64,000 nt of DNA. Origin: Bacteroidota bacterium. Its GTDB lineage: Bacteria; Bacteroidota; Bacteroidia; Bacteroidales; F082. The stretch is taken from NCBI GenBank assembly GCA_016715945.1, contig JADJXJ010000001.1, positions 1,798,001 to 1,862,000 of the forward strand. Direction: 5' to 3'. Below the pieces are notes generated by a model. It was not told where the DNA came from and searched no databases. It worked only from the letters and a program-made list of their open reading frames with translations. Position numbers and translations under genes: made by a program. Shown here in pieces: positions 51,483 through 60,271 of the stretch (position 1 is its first letter; each line of letters opens with the position of its first letter).

Positions 51483-54400
51483 TTAATTCCCCTTTTTGTA
51501 AATATGCTGTTCATTACGATATCCGGGTAAATTGCGATACCAGTCGGGGAACAAGGTTCCGCCATTTACTGCCCAGGGAACAAACTTATGGTAGGCTTTG
51601 GTAATGTCGCGCTTTTCCTTTGGATAGTCGAAACTCTGGTATAGGTTAATTGCCCAGGGAAGATTGTTGTGTGTAACATAGTATTTTCCCTGCTGGGGCA
51701 TACTGGCATCTTCCCACATGCCAAAAAGCGCAGGGTTTGCTTTTGCAGTGGGCGGGTAGTTTGGCAGGTGGACTTCGTGTCCGCGCACCTTATTTACAAT
51801 CATAAATGGATTAAACGCGCCAATGTTCAGGTCATTCATGGTAACAGCGCCAGGCTCAAATTGCAGATTGATAACTATTGTTACCGGATCAACATAAGGT
51901 GCATCAGGGTCGGTATTCACGCCTGTTCCTATTCCGGGGGGCTGCATTTGAGTAAATGTATTATCAAATACGATGATTGTGGCATTGGGCTGACCCGTTT
52001 CCAATCCCTTGCTGCTGAACTCAACAAAGCCTTCGGTCAGCCTCGATCCTGTAGCAGTAATTTTAGTCTGATCAACCGAAGCGGGCAACTGAAATCCAAA
52101 TCCGTTCTCGAGGGCGGCTCCAAATGCCTGAATTGTGAAAGTTCCTGTAATGCTCACCACATGGTTTGTCATATCGGACTGTATCTCGAACTGGTAATCA
52201 ATCACCAGGTCGTTAAAGTCGTAGTCGCCTTTGCCGGGCCAGAGGTCTTCGAAGGCCAATGTGCCGGGGCCGCTTGCCGGGTAGAGGTTTGTTAGTGGTT
52301 CTATAATATTTATGGTGAGCTGGGCCTTAGCGGGCAGATTATTCATATCCCTGATTGAATACTGAGTAACTATTGTACCAGTGAAACCCGCTACAGGAAC
52401 AAACGTCATTGTCCCGGTTGCAGCATCAATGGTGATGATGCCCTGTGCAGCGGGGTCAGGAGCTGTTCCGGCCACAAGCTGAACGCTGTTGGGATTGATG
52501 GGTGCATCGCCGGCAATGTCGTTGGTTAGCACATTTATATCAAGTGGCTGGTTTTTAATACCTGTTGCAATATCATCGTTGGCCGTTGGCCCGTTCAGGG
52601 GCACAACATGCACTTCAGCCGTAGCAGAATTGTTAAGCGGGAATGGATCTGTTTCGGCAGCCGTGGCAGTAGCAGTGTTGTCGTAATTACCGGCAGGAAG
52701 TACCTTGGCAGTGATGGTCATAGAAAACATAATTCCTGGCGTCATGACTGGCAAAGTCCAATACGGTGCATTCCAGCTGCCGTGTGGCACATTAACCGAA
52801 ACCAGCTGGTATCCGCTGGGCAACTGATCCTCAACCACAACATTTGTAGCTTGAATATTTCCCAAATTGTAAACCTTGATTGTAAATACCACATTGGCAC
52901 CAACAATGGGGTTAGTGTTGTTTGATGTCTTTTCAACTTTAAGATCAATGGCATTGATTGCAATTATCTGTACAGACTTATAGTTGTTTGTTGTGTTATG
53001 ATCGAGGTTGTCGCAAAAAATATCAGAGGAAATAACTAAGTTTCCACCCTGATTGACTTTTAATAGGAGAGAAAGGGTCACTACATCCCCGGTGGCAATG
53101 CTGCCAATTTCCCAATATCCGGGAGGGCTAAGAAAGTTTCCTCCACTTGCATTGAACGAAAGTATCTGTAAGCCGGGGTGCAAATGAACAGGTCCACGGG
53201 TTGCCAGAGCCATGTGCGGGCCATTGTTGGTTACACGAACCGTACAGCTTATTTCGGAGCCAACTATTGGTGTAGTATTCGAAACTTCAATCTGAACCTC
53301 GAGATCGCTGGTCTGACGTGGTGTTACAGTAGCCGCTGAACTATTATTGGCCATATTGAGGTCGGGCTGGTCACCGGAAATGGTGGCTGTGTTGGTGTAA
53401 CTGCCTGTGGTAAGCACCATAGCTGTTAGCTGCAAGGTACGCAAAACGCCATTGGGAAGGCTGCCGATATTCCAGTTTGGCGCTTCCCAGGTTCCGGTGC
53501 TTGTTGATGCATTAATAAGTGTGTAACCATCAGGCAGCAGGTCTGTAACCACCACACCTGTGGCTGTGCCCTGCGATGCATTCCATGCGTTTATGGTGAA
53601 TGTAACAACCTGATTATAATAAGGATTGTCAACGTCAACAGTTTTCTGAACAGCCAGGTCGTAGGCTGCGGTGGGTTGAAGTATGACAGTTACAGAGTTG
53701 TTGGAGGAATTAGGGTCATGGGTTTGCTGGCCTGCGTTACCAATGAGCTGATAAGGAGCTGATGATGTAACTTTCAATACCAAACTCAAAGAGGTAGTTT
53801 GGTTCGCTCCCAGATTGCCAACGGACCAGTTAGAGCCACTAAAAGTTCCCATCTGTGGGGTAGCCTGAACAAACTGAAATCCAGGGGAAATCGAAAAAGA
53901 AACATAGGACTGAATGGATGTTGACGGCCCGTTGTTTGTAAGCTGAACGTCCATGGTAACATTCTCGCCATACAGCGGGTTAATGTTCGAAGGTGTTATG
54001 GCCAGGGCCAAATCAGAAATCTGAGGATAAATGGTCACCGTAGCCGTGTTGTTTGCCGTATTGGGATCGGTTAACTCGCTCGAAACCGTAGCCGAGTTCA
54101 CGTAGTTTCCTGTAGGCAGCACCCTTGCAACCAGGTTGAGGGTAGCCGTTTGCCCGGGATTGAGTTGCCATCCGCTAATATTCCAGTTGCTGGGCGAAAG
54201 TAATCCTCCGTGGGAAACCGTATGACTGTAATATTGCAAGCCCGAAGGCAGAAAATCGGTAACATTGATATTGGCCGGTACCCCAGGACCGTTGTTTTTT
54301 ACCTGAATAGTGTAAGTAACAAGCTGATTAACCTGAGGATACTGATTGTCAACAACCTTGGTAATCTGCAGGTCGGATGTGGCCTGCACATTTGGCGTGA

Positions 54401-55592
54401 CAGACGATTGATTATTGGCCGTTACGAGATCGGTATAATAATTACCTGTTGGCGAAAGGCTTGCCGTGTTGGTATAGCCCGGGCTACTCTTTACACGTAC
54501 ATACATAATCGCCTGCACTTCCTGAAAACTGCCCAGATCGCCAATATTCCAGTAAGGATTATTCCAATTTCCAATTTGAGGACTAACAGTCTGTAGTTCA
54601 TATCCCGATGGGACCAGATCGTACACACGAAGACCTCTCGCAGTAAAAGAGCTATGGTTGGCCACTTTTATCAGGAAGCTCATTTGCTGCCCAACACCTA
54701 CATTCTGCATGCTGGCCAGCTTGGTTACCGATACATCGCAGGGGGGCTGTTGCGGACCGCAGGGCTGAGAATATGCTGCACTGCAACTCTGAATTCTGGG
54801 CCCTGAAAACAAAGAAAGATTGGGCGAGGGACTGGCGCACCAATAGCCCAGTTCGGGAGCACCAACCAGTCCGTTTGTATTAATAGACCCGCTGGCTAAA
54901 TAAATTGAATAAATTGACCCTTGTAAGGTTGAATTTGTGAGATTCAAATTGCCCGGGTAACCTGTGAACAGTTTTAATGCATTGACATTTATGTAAGATC
55001 CAGATAAAATCAGCTGATCCCCATTTTGCACACCTGACCCGGCATACAATCCGACATTGTTCATGATCGAAAAATTGGAACTGCTCCCAATTCCGCTCCA
55101 CTGCATCCAGGAGGCCGAAGAAATACAGGCATTGTTCAAGTTAGCCCTTGTGTTGCCCACATACATCAGTCCGCCACTACGTACTATAGCATCAGTCCAT
55201 TCTATGCTGCCATTCTCAAGCCTGATAAGCATCGCAGCCGTCGAATTGCCACTTACCTCCAGACTACCATTGTCAATCTTAAAAACGGTATTTGCACCGC
55301 TTTGATAAAGCATATAATTGGTAGCAATGCGCAAACGACCACCATTTGTGATTTCCAGTCTGCCATTCTGAACAATTTGTATGTGGTTGCTGTATTGCGT
55401 AACAGCATGTCCCGCCACAATTACCCGCATATTGGATGATAATGTTGGCACAGGAGCACCTGAGGCTCCTCCGCTGGTGGACCAGATGGCCGGATTGTTC
55501 CAGTCGCCACTGGCAATACTGATCCATGTGGGCTGCGCCGGCAAACTTGTGCAAACAGCGGCCACGAATAAAATCAGCACAATCCGTTTCAT
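51483..55592 (-). CDS. LruC-domain surface protein with six DUF11 repeats
   Basis: The 1369-residue product starts with a signal peptide (KRIVLILFVAAVCTSLPAQ). A beta-helix-like N-terminal part of about 250 residues follows (WISIASGDWNNPAIWSTSGG and many Asn/Ser turns), ending in a Cys-rich patch. Six DUF11 repeats of 118-120 residues come next, then one Ig/tandem-95-like domain (TANDDIATGIKNQPLDINVLTNDIAGD) and a C-terminal LruC domain (TLAFEDLWPGKGDYDFNDLV; LPDWYRN-like FPDWYRNLPGYRN). The protein ends at the same point as the other LruC protein, with no T9SS signal. A long extended surface fibre is the likely form. It is the first gene of the island and has a strong promoter. Confidence 0.87.
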   Translation of the reverse strand: MKRIVLILFVAAVCTSLPAQPTWISIASGDWNNPAIWSTSGGASGAPVPTLSSNMRVIVAGHAVTQYSNHIQIVQNGRLEITNGGRLRIATNYMLYQSGANTVFKIDNGSLEVSGNSTAAMLIRLENGSIEWTDAIVRSGGLMYVGNTRANLNNACISSASWMQWSGIGSSSNFSIMNNVGLYAGSGVQNGDQLILSGSYINVNALKLFTGYPGNLNLTNSTLQGSIYSIYLASGSINTNGLVGAPELGYWCASPSPNLSLFSGPRIQSCSAAYSQPCGPQQPPCDVSVTKLASMQNVGVGQQMSFLIKVANHSSFTARGLRVYDLVPSGYELQTVSPQIGNWNNPYWNIGDLGSFQEVQAIMYVRVKSSPGYTNTASLSPTGNYYTDLVTANNQSSVTPNVQATSDLQITKVVDNQYPQVNQLVTYTIQVKNNGPGVPANINVTDFLPSGLQYYSHTVSHGGLLSPSNWNISGWQLNPGQTATLNLVARVLPTGNYVNSATVSSELTDPNTANNTATVTIYPQISDLALAITPSNINPLYGENVTMDVQLTNNGPSTSIQSYVSFSISPGFQFVQATPQMGTFSGSNWSVGNLGANQTTSLSLVLKVTSSAPYQLIGNAGQQTHDPNSSNNSVTVILQPTAAYDLAVQKTVDVDNPYYNQVVTFTINAWNASQGTATGVVVTDLLPDGYTLINASTSTGTWEAPNWNIGSLPNGVLRTLQLTAMVLTTGSYTNTATISGDQPDLNMANNSSAATVTPRQTSDLEVQIEVSNTTPIVGSEISCTVRVTNNGPHMALATRGPVHLHPGLQILSFNASGGNFLSPPGYWEIGSIATGDVVTLSLLLKVNQGGNLVISSDIFCDNLDHNTTNNYKSVQIIAINAIDLKVEKTSNNTNPIVGANVVFTIKVYNLGNIQATNVVVEDQLPSGYQLVSVNVPHGSWNAPYWTLPVMTPGIMFSMTITAKVLPAGNYDNTATATAAETDPFPLNNSATAEVHVVPLNGPTANDDIATGIKNQPLDINVLTNDIAGDAPINPNSVQLVAGTAPDPAAQGIITIDAATGTMTFVPVAGFTGTIVTQYSIRDMNNLPAKAQLTINIIEPLTNLYPASGPGTLAFEDLWPGKGDYDFNDLVIDYQFEIQSDMTNHVVSITGTFTIQAFGAALENGFGFQLPASVDQTKITATGSRLTEGFVEFSSKGLETGQPNATIIVFDNTFTQMQPPGIGTGVNTDPDAPYVDPVTIVINLQFEPGAVTMNDLNIGAFNPFMIVNKVRGHEVHLPNYPPTAKANPALFGMWEDASMPQQGKYYVTHNNLPWAINLYQSFDYPKEKRDITKAYHKFVPWAVNGGTLFPDWYRNLPGYRNEQHIYKKGN
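52589..54740 (-). repeat. Six DUF11 coding repeats, 354-360 bp period
   Basis: Repeat starts (S/C-D-L/V-x-[V/I]-x-K type: CDVSVTK, SDLQITK, SDLALAI, YDLAVQK, SDLEVQI, IDLKVEK) end at 54740, 54377, 54017, 53663, 53309 and 52949, so the spacing is 363, 360, 354, 354 and 360 bp. Each repeat ends in a TATVT-like strand with an LTDPNTANN or equivalent Asn-rich turn. Confidence 0.85.
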
Positions 55593-55691
55593 AGCTCAAC
55601 CGGATTTGGTGACCTCAGGCAAAAATCCTGATTCAATTATTACTCAACTGAATATCAGGCAATAACACAAGGTCATTATTAAACACCATAT

Positions 55692-55724
55692 CAAAGATAC
55701 GACACAAATAGCCGCATTAACAAA
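55692..55724 (-). promoter_or_regulatory. Promoter of the LruC island
   Basis: Minus strand: TTTG (55721-55724), 21-bp spacer, TATCTTTG (55692-55699), an exact fit to the Bacteroides consensus. The transcript would start near 55685, leaving a leader of about 93 nt in which CCTGAT and ATCAGG can pair. The rest of the 286-bp gap to trkH holds nothing else I can name. Confidence 0.65.
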
Positions 55725-55878
55725 TGTTTAACAAAAATCGTGCTGAATTGCTAACTGCCTGTTATTGTGCAATTTAAAATGATAATTTAGGACTGCCGTA
55801 ATCCCATTTCACTTACAATATTCCAAAATCGGGAAGAATATGAAAAGGCAGGGTTCCTGAAACAGCACACGATATAGC

Positions 55879-57321
55879 TCAGGGCTTCCAGAAGCCCGGG
55901 TGCAGAAGAGCCAGCAAAGTATATATTTCGAGTCTTCCGACCAGCATCAGGAACATGAGCAGCACTTTAGTGGATTCGGAAAGATGGGCAAAATTTGAAA
56001 CAGGGCCAGTCGAGCCCAAACCCGGTCCGATACCTGCCATACATGTGGCCACCGATCCGGCAGAAGTAAGGCCGTCGTTGCCAAAAAATACCATGACAAA
56101 AGTGCCAGCCGCAAAAATGAAGATGTAGGTAATAATATAATTGATAATCGCCACCTGGCTTTCTGTTCGGAGCGCACTATTGTTAAGTTTAGTAACCACA
56201 ACGCCCTGTGGATGCTGAATTTGCCTGAAGTATGCTCTGAGGGACCGCCAAAAGACCAGATGTCTTACCATTTTGATACCTCCGGCTGTTGAACCGGAAC
56301 TACCCCCAAGAAACATCGCCAAAAAAATTAAAAACCATCCGTAAACCGGCCAGGCCAAATAATCGTCGGTGGCAAATCCGGTGCATGTAATGATCGAAAC
56401 GGTTTGAAACATGGCATCGCGGAAGGATTTTTCCAGTCCCCGATCCGAGTTGGAGAACAGAATAAAAGTCAGGATGAAGCCAATTGCTAGGACAACTTTC
56501 AGGTAGAACCAGAACTCACTGTTGCCAAAGATTTTTTTTGGCATACCGGTTGCTAAATAGTAAAAAACGATATAGTTGGTTCCGCTCAGGAACATAAATA
56601 CCATAATCACATATTGAATATAAGGTGAATAGCTTGCGATGCTGTCATTTTTAGGAGAAAATCCTCCTGTAGCTACTGTACCAAACGCATGGCACACACT
56701 TTCGAAAAGGTTCATGCCGCCAAAAAGAAGCAGGATCACCTCAAGAATCGTCAGCGAAACATAAATAATGATTAAAGTCAACCCAATCCTGCTTATGCGA
56801 GGTTGGATGCGTTCGTGGAAGGAAGACTCGGAAGAGAAAAGGTGGTAACTGCCTATTTTGAGCGATGGCAGCAGCACAACCACAATCAATACGATTCCTA
56901 TTCCGCCAATCCAGTGTGTGAGGCTGCGCCAGAACAGCAAGGCTTTTGGCAAGCCTTCGATATCAGTAAGTATTGAGGCGCCAGTTGTTGTAAAACCCGA
57001 CAACGACTCAAATAATGCATCAACCGGCTTGTTTATCAGACCAGAAAAAATATAGGGCAACGAACCGGCCAGCCCCATACTTACCCATGATAAAGTGACC
57101 GTTAGGTAGGCATCTCTTTTCGAAAAAACAGCTTCCTGATCAGAACCTCTTGAAATAAACAGTGCAATCCCTGATGCTAATGCGGTTAATGTTGCACTAA
57201 GCAACAAATACAGCCAGCCCTCGCGATAAATCCAGGCCACCGGAATACATAGAACAATAAATACAGATACAACTAAAAGGTTGGTATGCAGCACCTTCGC
57301 AATCACACTTTTGTTGAACAT
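55879..57321 (-). CDS. trkH: Potassium uptake protein TrkH family
   Basis: The roughly 480-residue membrane protein is a TrkH/KtrB-type ion-translocating subunit with four pore-loop repeats, each ending in a selectivity-filter glycine (LSGFTTTGASIL; FGTVATGGFSPKN; SIITCTGFATDD; GSVATCMAGIGPGLG). It needs a TrkA-type NAD-binding regulator, which is not adjacent; this is unusual, because trkA and trkH are often paired in Bacteroidota. A TTG at 57351 would add ten residues but lies upstream of the transcript start predicted from the -7 element, so the ATG at 57321 is chosen. Confidence 0.9.
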   Translation of the reverse strand: MFNKSVIAKVLHTNLLVVSVFIVLCIPVAWIYREGWLYLLLSATLTALASGIALFISRGSDQEAVFSKRDAYLTVTLSWVSMGLAGSLPYIFSGLINKPVDALFESLSGFTTTGASILTDIEGLPKALLFWRSLTHWIGGIGIVLIVVVLLPSLKIGSYHLFSSESSFHERIQPRISRIGLTLIIIYVSLTILEVILLLFGGMNLFESVCHAFGTVATGGFSPKNDSIASYSPYIQYVIMVFMFLSGTNYIVFYYLATGMPKKIFGNSEFWFYLKVVLAIGFILTFILFSNSDRGLEKSFRDAMFQTVSIITCTGFATDDYLAWPVYGWFLIFLAMFLGGSSGSTAGGIKMVRHLVFWRSLRAYFRQIQHPQGVVVTKLNNSALRTESQVAIINYIITYIFIFAAGTFVMVFFGNDGLTSAGSVATCMAGIGPGLGSTGPVSNFAHLSESTKVLLMFLMLVGRLEIYTLLALLHPGFWKP

Positions 57322-57348
57322 CAGCTTAATCCTTCGGAAAAACGGCGG

Positions 57349-57356
57349 CAAATGTA
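57349..57356 (-). promoter_or_regulatory. Candidate -7 element for trkH
   Basis: TACATTTG on the minus strand fits TAnnTTTG. Predicted start near 57342, between the TTG at 57351 and the ATG at 57321. Confidence 0.42.
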
Positions 57357-57429
57357 GAACTAAATGAACCGCATTGAATTTTTTGGAACACTTTTAACAT
57401 TTGCGGCGATCCTGGAAACCTGAATGCGC

Positions 57430-57461
57430 AAAAAAAGGATTGACTGTTTCAAGTCAATCCT
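57430..57461 (-). terminator. Terminator after icd
   Basis: AGGATTGACT (57436-57445) pairs perfectly over ten bases with AGTCAATCCT (57452-57461), with a six-base loop. On the minus strand it is followed by seven U. It lies 26 bp after the icd stop. Confidence 0.88.
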
Positions 57462-57487
57462 CTCCTAAAGTATGGTCGCAGCGCGGA

Positions 57488-58957
57488 TTATTGTCCGCCA
57501 CTCAGGCTATAAGCCCTCTGTCCGTCAATATAATAGAGGTTCTCGAGCTTGATCCACTTTAGTCCTTCAGCCTCAATGCGGCCGAGCAGTTCGCGGATCT
57601 GTGCATGAGTGGTCGGAGCGGAAGTGTCGCGGCGTTCGAAACGGCAGCGCCAGTGGTCGGTGCAGAATGTTTCAGGGAAATGACCGGGATAAACCAGCTG
57701 TCCACGGTTGCTGATCATTACCAGCTTCAAATCCTGACCTGCCAGGGCCTCCAGCTTGTTGCCAAGTGCTTGTGCATCAATCTTTCCATCGTGGATAAAC
57801 ACATCGCTGCCCACCAGTTCGGTATGCTGGTCGCGCACATCCTTGAAAGTAGGCTTCCTGAACTCCACGGCCACAGCATTGCTGTAATCGACGGCTCTCA
57901 GGGTCTGAGGTTTTTCGCCCAGTCTTTGTATCACGGCCTGGGCAAACTCCCGCGTACCCACTTCGGTGTACCTGGTTTCGCCGCTTTCTTTGATTTTACG
58001 CGCCAGGTCGTAAGTTACCACGCGGTCTTCGATGGTTCGGAGCCAGGCGTTGTGAATCTTTTCGGCCACGTCGTTCTGGCCAATGTGTTGAAGCATAAGT
58101 ATTGCGCCATGCAACAAACCGGATGGGTTGGCCAGGTTCTGCCCTGCCCTGCGGGGTGCCGAGCCGTGGATGGCTTCGAACATGGCGTATTCGTCACCAA
58201 TATTGGCACTGCCTGCCAGACCAACCGAACCAGCCACCTGCGCGGCTACGTCGGATGCTATGTCGCCATACAGGTTAGGCATCACAATCACATCAAAGTC
58301 GGCCGGGCTGTCGGCAATCTTGGCCATGCCAATATCGATGATCCAGTGTTCCTGCTCAATGTCGGGATATTCCTTGCCAACCTCATCGAACACCTTATGA
58401 AACATGCCGTCGGTCAGTTTCATGATATTGTCTTTGGTCATGCAGGTGAGCTTTTTCCTGCCCTGGCTGCGGGTGAACTCAAAGGCATAGCGGATGATTT
58501 TTTCGGTGCCCGGACGGGTGAGAATTTTCAGGCATTGAACCACTTCGGGCGTTTGCTGGTGCTCGATGCCGGCATACAGGTCTTCCTCGTTTTCGCGCAC
58601 AATCACCAGATTCATTTTTGGATGAGCCGATGGTACAAAAGGATGATAGCTTACAGCCGGACGCACGTTGGCATAAAGACCAAAGGTCTTTCGGATGTTG
58701 ACGTTTAGGCTCTTATACCCTCCGCCCTGCGGGGTAGTGATGGGCGCCTTCAAAAAGATCTTGTTCCGGCGGAGGGTTTCCATGTCTTCAGGGCTGATGC
58801 CCGAAGTATATCCTGCCAGATACACTTTTTCTCCCACTTCGATGTAGTCGGCTTCTAGGCGCGCACCGGCGGCCATCAGAATCTCCAGTGTGGCATCCAT
58901 GATTTCGGGACCGATGCCGTCGCCCCTTGCAATTGTAATGCGTTGCTTTGTTTCCAT
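57488..58957 (-). CDS. icd: Isocitrate dehydrogenase, NADP-type (long form)
   Basis: This TCA-cycle enzyme oxidises isocitrate to 2-oxoglutarate. The 489-residue product has the family start ITIARGDGIGPEIMDATL, substrate-binding KSLNVNIRKTFGLYANVRP, NLVIVRENEEDLYAGIEH, TCMTKDNIMKLTDGMF, the metal-binding VIVMPNLYGDIASDVAAQVAGSVG and the dinucleotide region MFEAIHGSAPRRAGQNLANPSG. About 150 extra C-terminal residues form a separate domain, as in the Thermus-type enzyme. NADP rather than NAD is assumed from the family. It is transcribed away from gldA and ends in a strong terminator. Confidence 0.92.
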   Translation of the reverse strand: METKQRITIARGDGIGPEIMDATLEILMAAGARLEADYIEVGEKVYLAGYTSGISPEDMETLRRNKIFLKAPITTPQGGGYKSLNVNIRKTFGLYANVRPAVSYHPFVPSAHPKMNLVIVRENEEDLYAGIEHQQTPEVVQCLKILTRPGTEKIIRYAFEFTRSQGRKKLTCMTKDNIMKLTDGMFHKVFDEVGKEYPDIEQEHWIIDIGMAKIADSPADFDVIVMPNLYGDIASDVAAQVAGSVGLAGSANIGDEYAMFEAIHGSAPRRAGQNLANPSGLLHGAILMLQHIGQNDVAEKIHNAWLRTIEDRVVTYDLARKIKESGETRYTEVGTREFAQAVIQRLGEKPQTLRAVDYSNAVAVEFRKPTFKDVRDQHTELVGSDVFIHDGKIDAQALGNKLEALAGQDLKLVMISNRGQLVYPGHFPETFCTDHWRCRFERRDTSAPTTHAQIRELLGRIEAEGLKWIKLENLYYIDGQRAYSLSGGQ

Positions 58958-59065
58958 CTGGGTTGTATTTACTTTTTAGTTATGAATGGTCTTTGCAGGT
59001 ATCTGGCCTGTATCACCTGGTTTTCAGTACAGGAAATTTCTTTTTTAAATACTTCACTCTGTCTG

Positions 59066-59073
59066 CAAATTTA
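59066..59073 (-). promoter_or_regulatory. Candidate -7 element for icd
   Basis: TAAATTTG on the minus strand fits TAnnTTTG; a partial -33 (CTTG) lies 20 bp upstream at 59094-59097. The leader would be about 100 nt. Confidence 0.42.
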
Positions 59074-59124
59074 ACAATTAGGCCAAAGCGCTACAAGTGC
59101 GGACGTCCCCATTGGCACAATAGC

Positions 59125-59132
59125 TATCTTTG
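59125..59132 (+). promoter_or_regulatory. Candidate -7 element for gldA
   Basis: TATCTTTG fits TAnnTTTG and lies 22 bp before the gldA ATG at 59154. The predicted transcript start near 59139 excludes the earlier TTG at 59130. Confidence 0.5.
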
Positions 59133-59153
59133 CCAGAAAAAGAAGTACCAGGC

Positions 59154-60068
59154 ATGTCGGTCGTAGTAAACAATGTGAGCAAGGTATATGGCACACAGTA
59201 TGCCCTGCGGAATGTGAGCCTGACCATCAATCGCGGGGAGATCGTTGGACTGCTGGGACCCAACGGAGCCGGTAAATCCACTTTGATGAAGATTCTCACC
59301 TGTTTTATCCCGCCAACTTCGGGCACCGCAGCAGTGATGGGTTACGACGTGCAGGAGAATCCGCTTGAAGTGCAGCGTCTTGTGGGATACCTGCCCGAAA
59401 CCAATCCGTTGTACACCGACATGTACATCCGCGAATACCTGGCTTTTGTGGCAGGGCTGCACAACATCAAAGGACAAGCAGCTAAATTGCGCATCGAGGA
59501 ACTGATTGCCCTCACAGGTCTGGAAATCGAGATCCACAAGAAGATAGGCATGCTTTCGAAAGGTTACCGCCAGCGCGTGGGCCTGGCGCAGGCCATGATA
59601 CACGACCCGCAGGTGCTCATACTCGACGAGCCTACCGCGGGGCTCGACCCCAACCAATTGCTCGAGATCCGACAACTGATTCAGGATCTGGGCAGGCAAA
59701 AAACCGTGATTCTTTCCACCCATATCATGCAGGAAGTGGAGGCAGTGTGCAACAGGGTGATCATCATCAACAAAGGAAGCATTGTGGCCGACGACACCAC
59801 CGAAAACATTACCAAAAATACCGGCACCGAACTGATCGAGGTAGAACTTGGTCAAAGAGTTGACAAACAGGCGTTTACCACCATCGAAGGACTAAAACAA
59901 GCCCACCACCTCAAAGACAACATCTGGCAGCTTGAACCCCGCAAAGAAACCGACATCAGGCCTGGACTTATGCGCTGGGCAACCCGGAATAACATTACCA
60001 TACTGAGCATGAAAAGCATTACCAGGAGCATGGAAGAATCTTTTCATCAGCTCACCGGAAAAAAATAA
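59154..60068 (+). CDS. gldA: ABC transporter ATP-binding protein GldA
   Basis: The roughly 304-residue product is the ATPase of an ABC-2-type transporter, first known as the gliding protein GldA of Flavobacterium and retained in many non-gliding Bacteroidota. It shows Walker A GPNGAGKST, Q-loop YLPETNPLYTDM, signature LSKGYRQRVGLAQAM, Walker B VLILDEPTAGLDP and the switch His in ILSTHIMQEVEAVC. A C-terminal regulatory domain follows. The partner membrane subunits (GldF, GldG) are not in the window, so it is orphaned here. The start is fixed by the promoter and conserved N-terminus. Confidence 0.88.
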   Translation: MSVVVNNVSKVYGTQYALRNVSLTINRGEIVGLLGPNGAGKSTLMKILTCFIPPTSGTAAVMGYDVQENPLEVQRLVGYLPETNPLYTDMYIREYLAFVAGLHNIKGQAAKLRIEELIALTGLEIEIHKKIGMLSKGYRQRVGLAQAMIHDPQVLILDEPTAGLDPNQLLEIRQLIQDLGRQKTVILSTHIMQEVEAVCNRVIIINKGSIVADDTTENITKNTGTELIEVELGQRVDKQAFTTIEGLKQAHHLKDNIWQLEPRKETDIRPGLMRWATRNNITILSMKSITRSMEESFHQLTGKK

Positions 60069-60080
60069 GTCCGGCGGCTC

Positions 60081-60112
60081 TTTGGTGCGCAGCAGGAAAA
60101 CTTATACCTTTG
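60081..60112 (+). promoter_or_regulatory. Promoter of metK
   Basis: TTTG (60081-60084), a 20-bp spacer and TACCTTTG (60105-60112) fit the Bacteroides -33/-7 consensus well. The transcript would start near 60119, which leaves a leader of about 150 nt. Confidence 0.62.
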
Positions 60113-60118
60113 CGGCCT

Positions 60119-60271
60119 GTTACCGGCCTGCTTCATCCAGATGTGGCTGCCCCGGTACTGTGGAAAGATTTGATTGATTGCAACCACGTAAAAAAATGCT
60201 AAAACAGTAGTTTGGCCGCTCAATCACTCCTTCCCGCAAACAATTAGGTTGTTAACTCAAAAAAGTTTGAC
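60119..60271 (+). promoter_or_regulatory. Structured 5' leader of metK
   Basis: Within the roughly 150-nt leader, TACCGG (60121-60126) pairs with CCGGTA (60152-60157), TGATTG (60171-60176 or the shifted copy ending at 60180) with CAATCA (60221-60226), and AACAA (60239-60243) with TTGTT (60249-60253). It does not show the conserved core of the SAM-I, SAM-II or SAM/SAH riboswitches as I know them. A new regulatory leader or a plain UTR are both possible. Confidence 0.35.

Noticed and set aside
52589..54740. CRISPR array or DNA tandem-repeat array
   Set aside because: The periodicity is at the protein level (DUF11 domains); the DNA units are long and diverged, with no short identical repeats and spacers.
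57605..58708. A 367-codon open frame on the plus strand opposite icd
   Set aside because: Antisense shadow of a highly conserved enzyme gene; composition is that of reversed icd codons.
60119..60271. SAM riboswitch before metK
   Set aside because: The conserved core motifs of SAM-I, SAM-II and SAM/SAH types were looked for by eye and not seen, so only an unnamed structured leader is reported.
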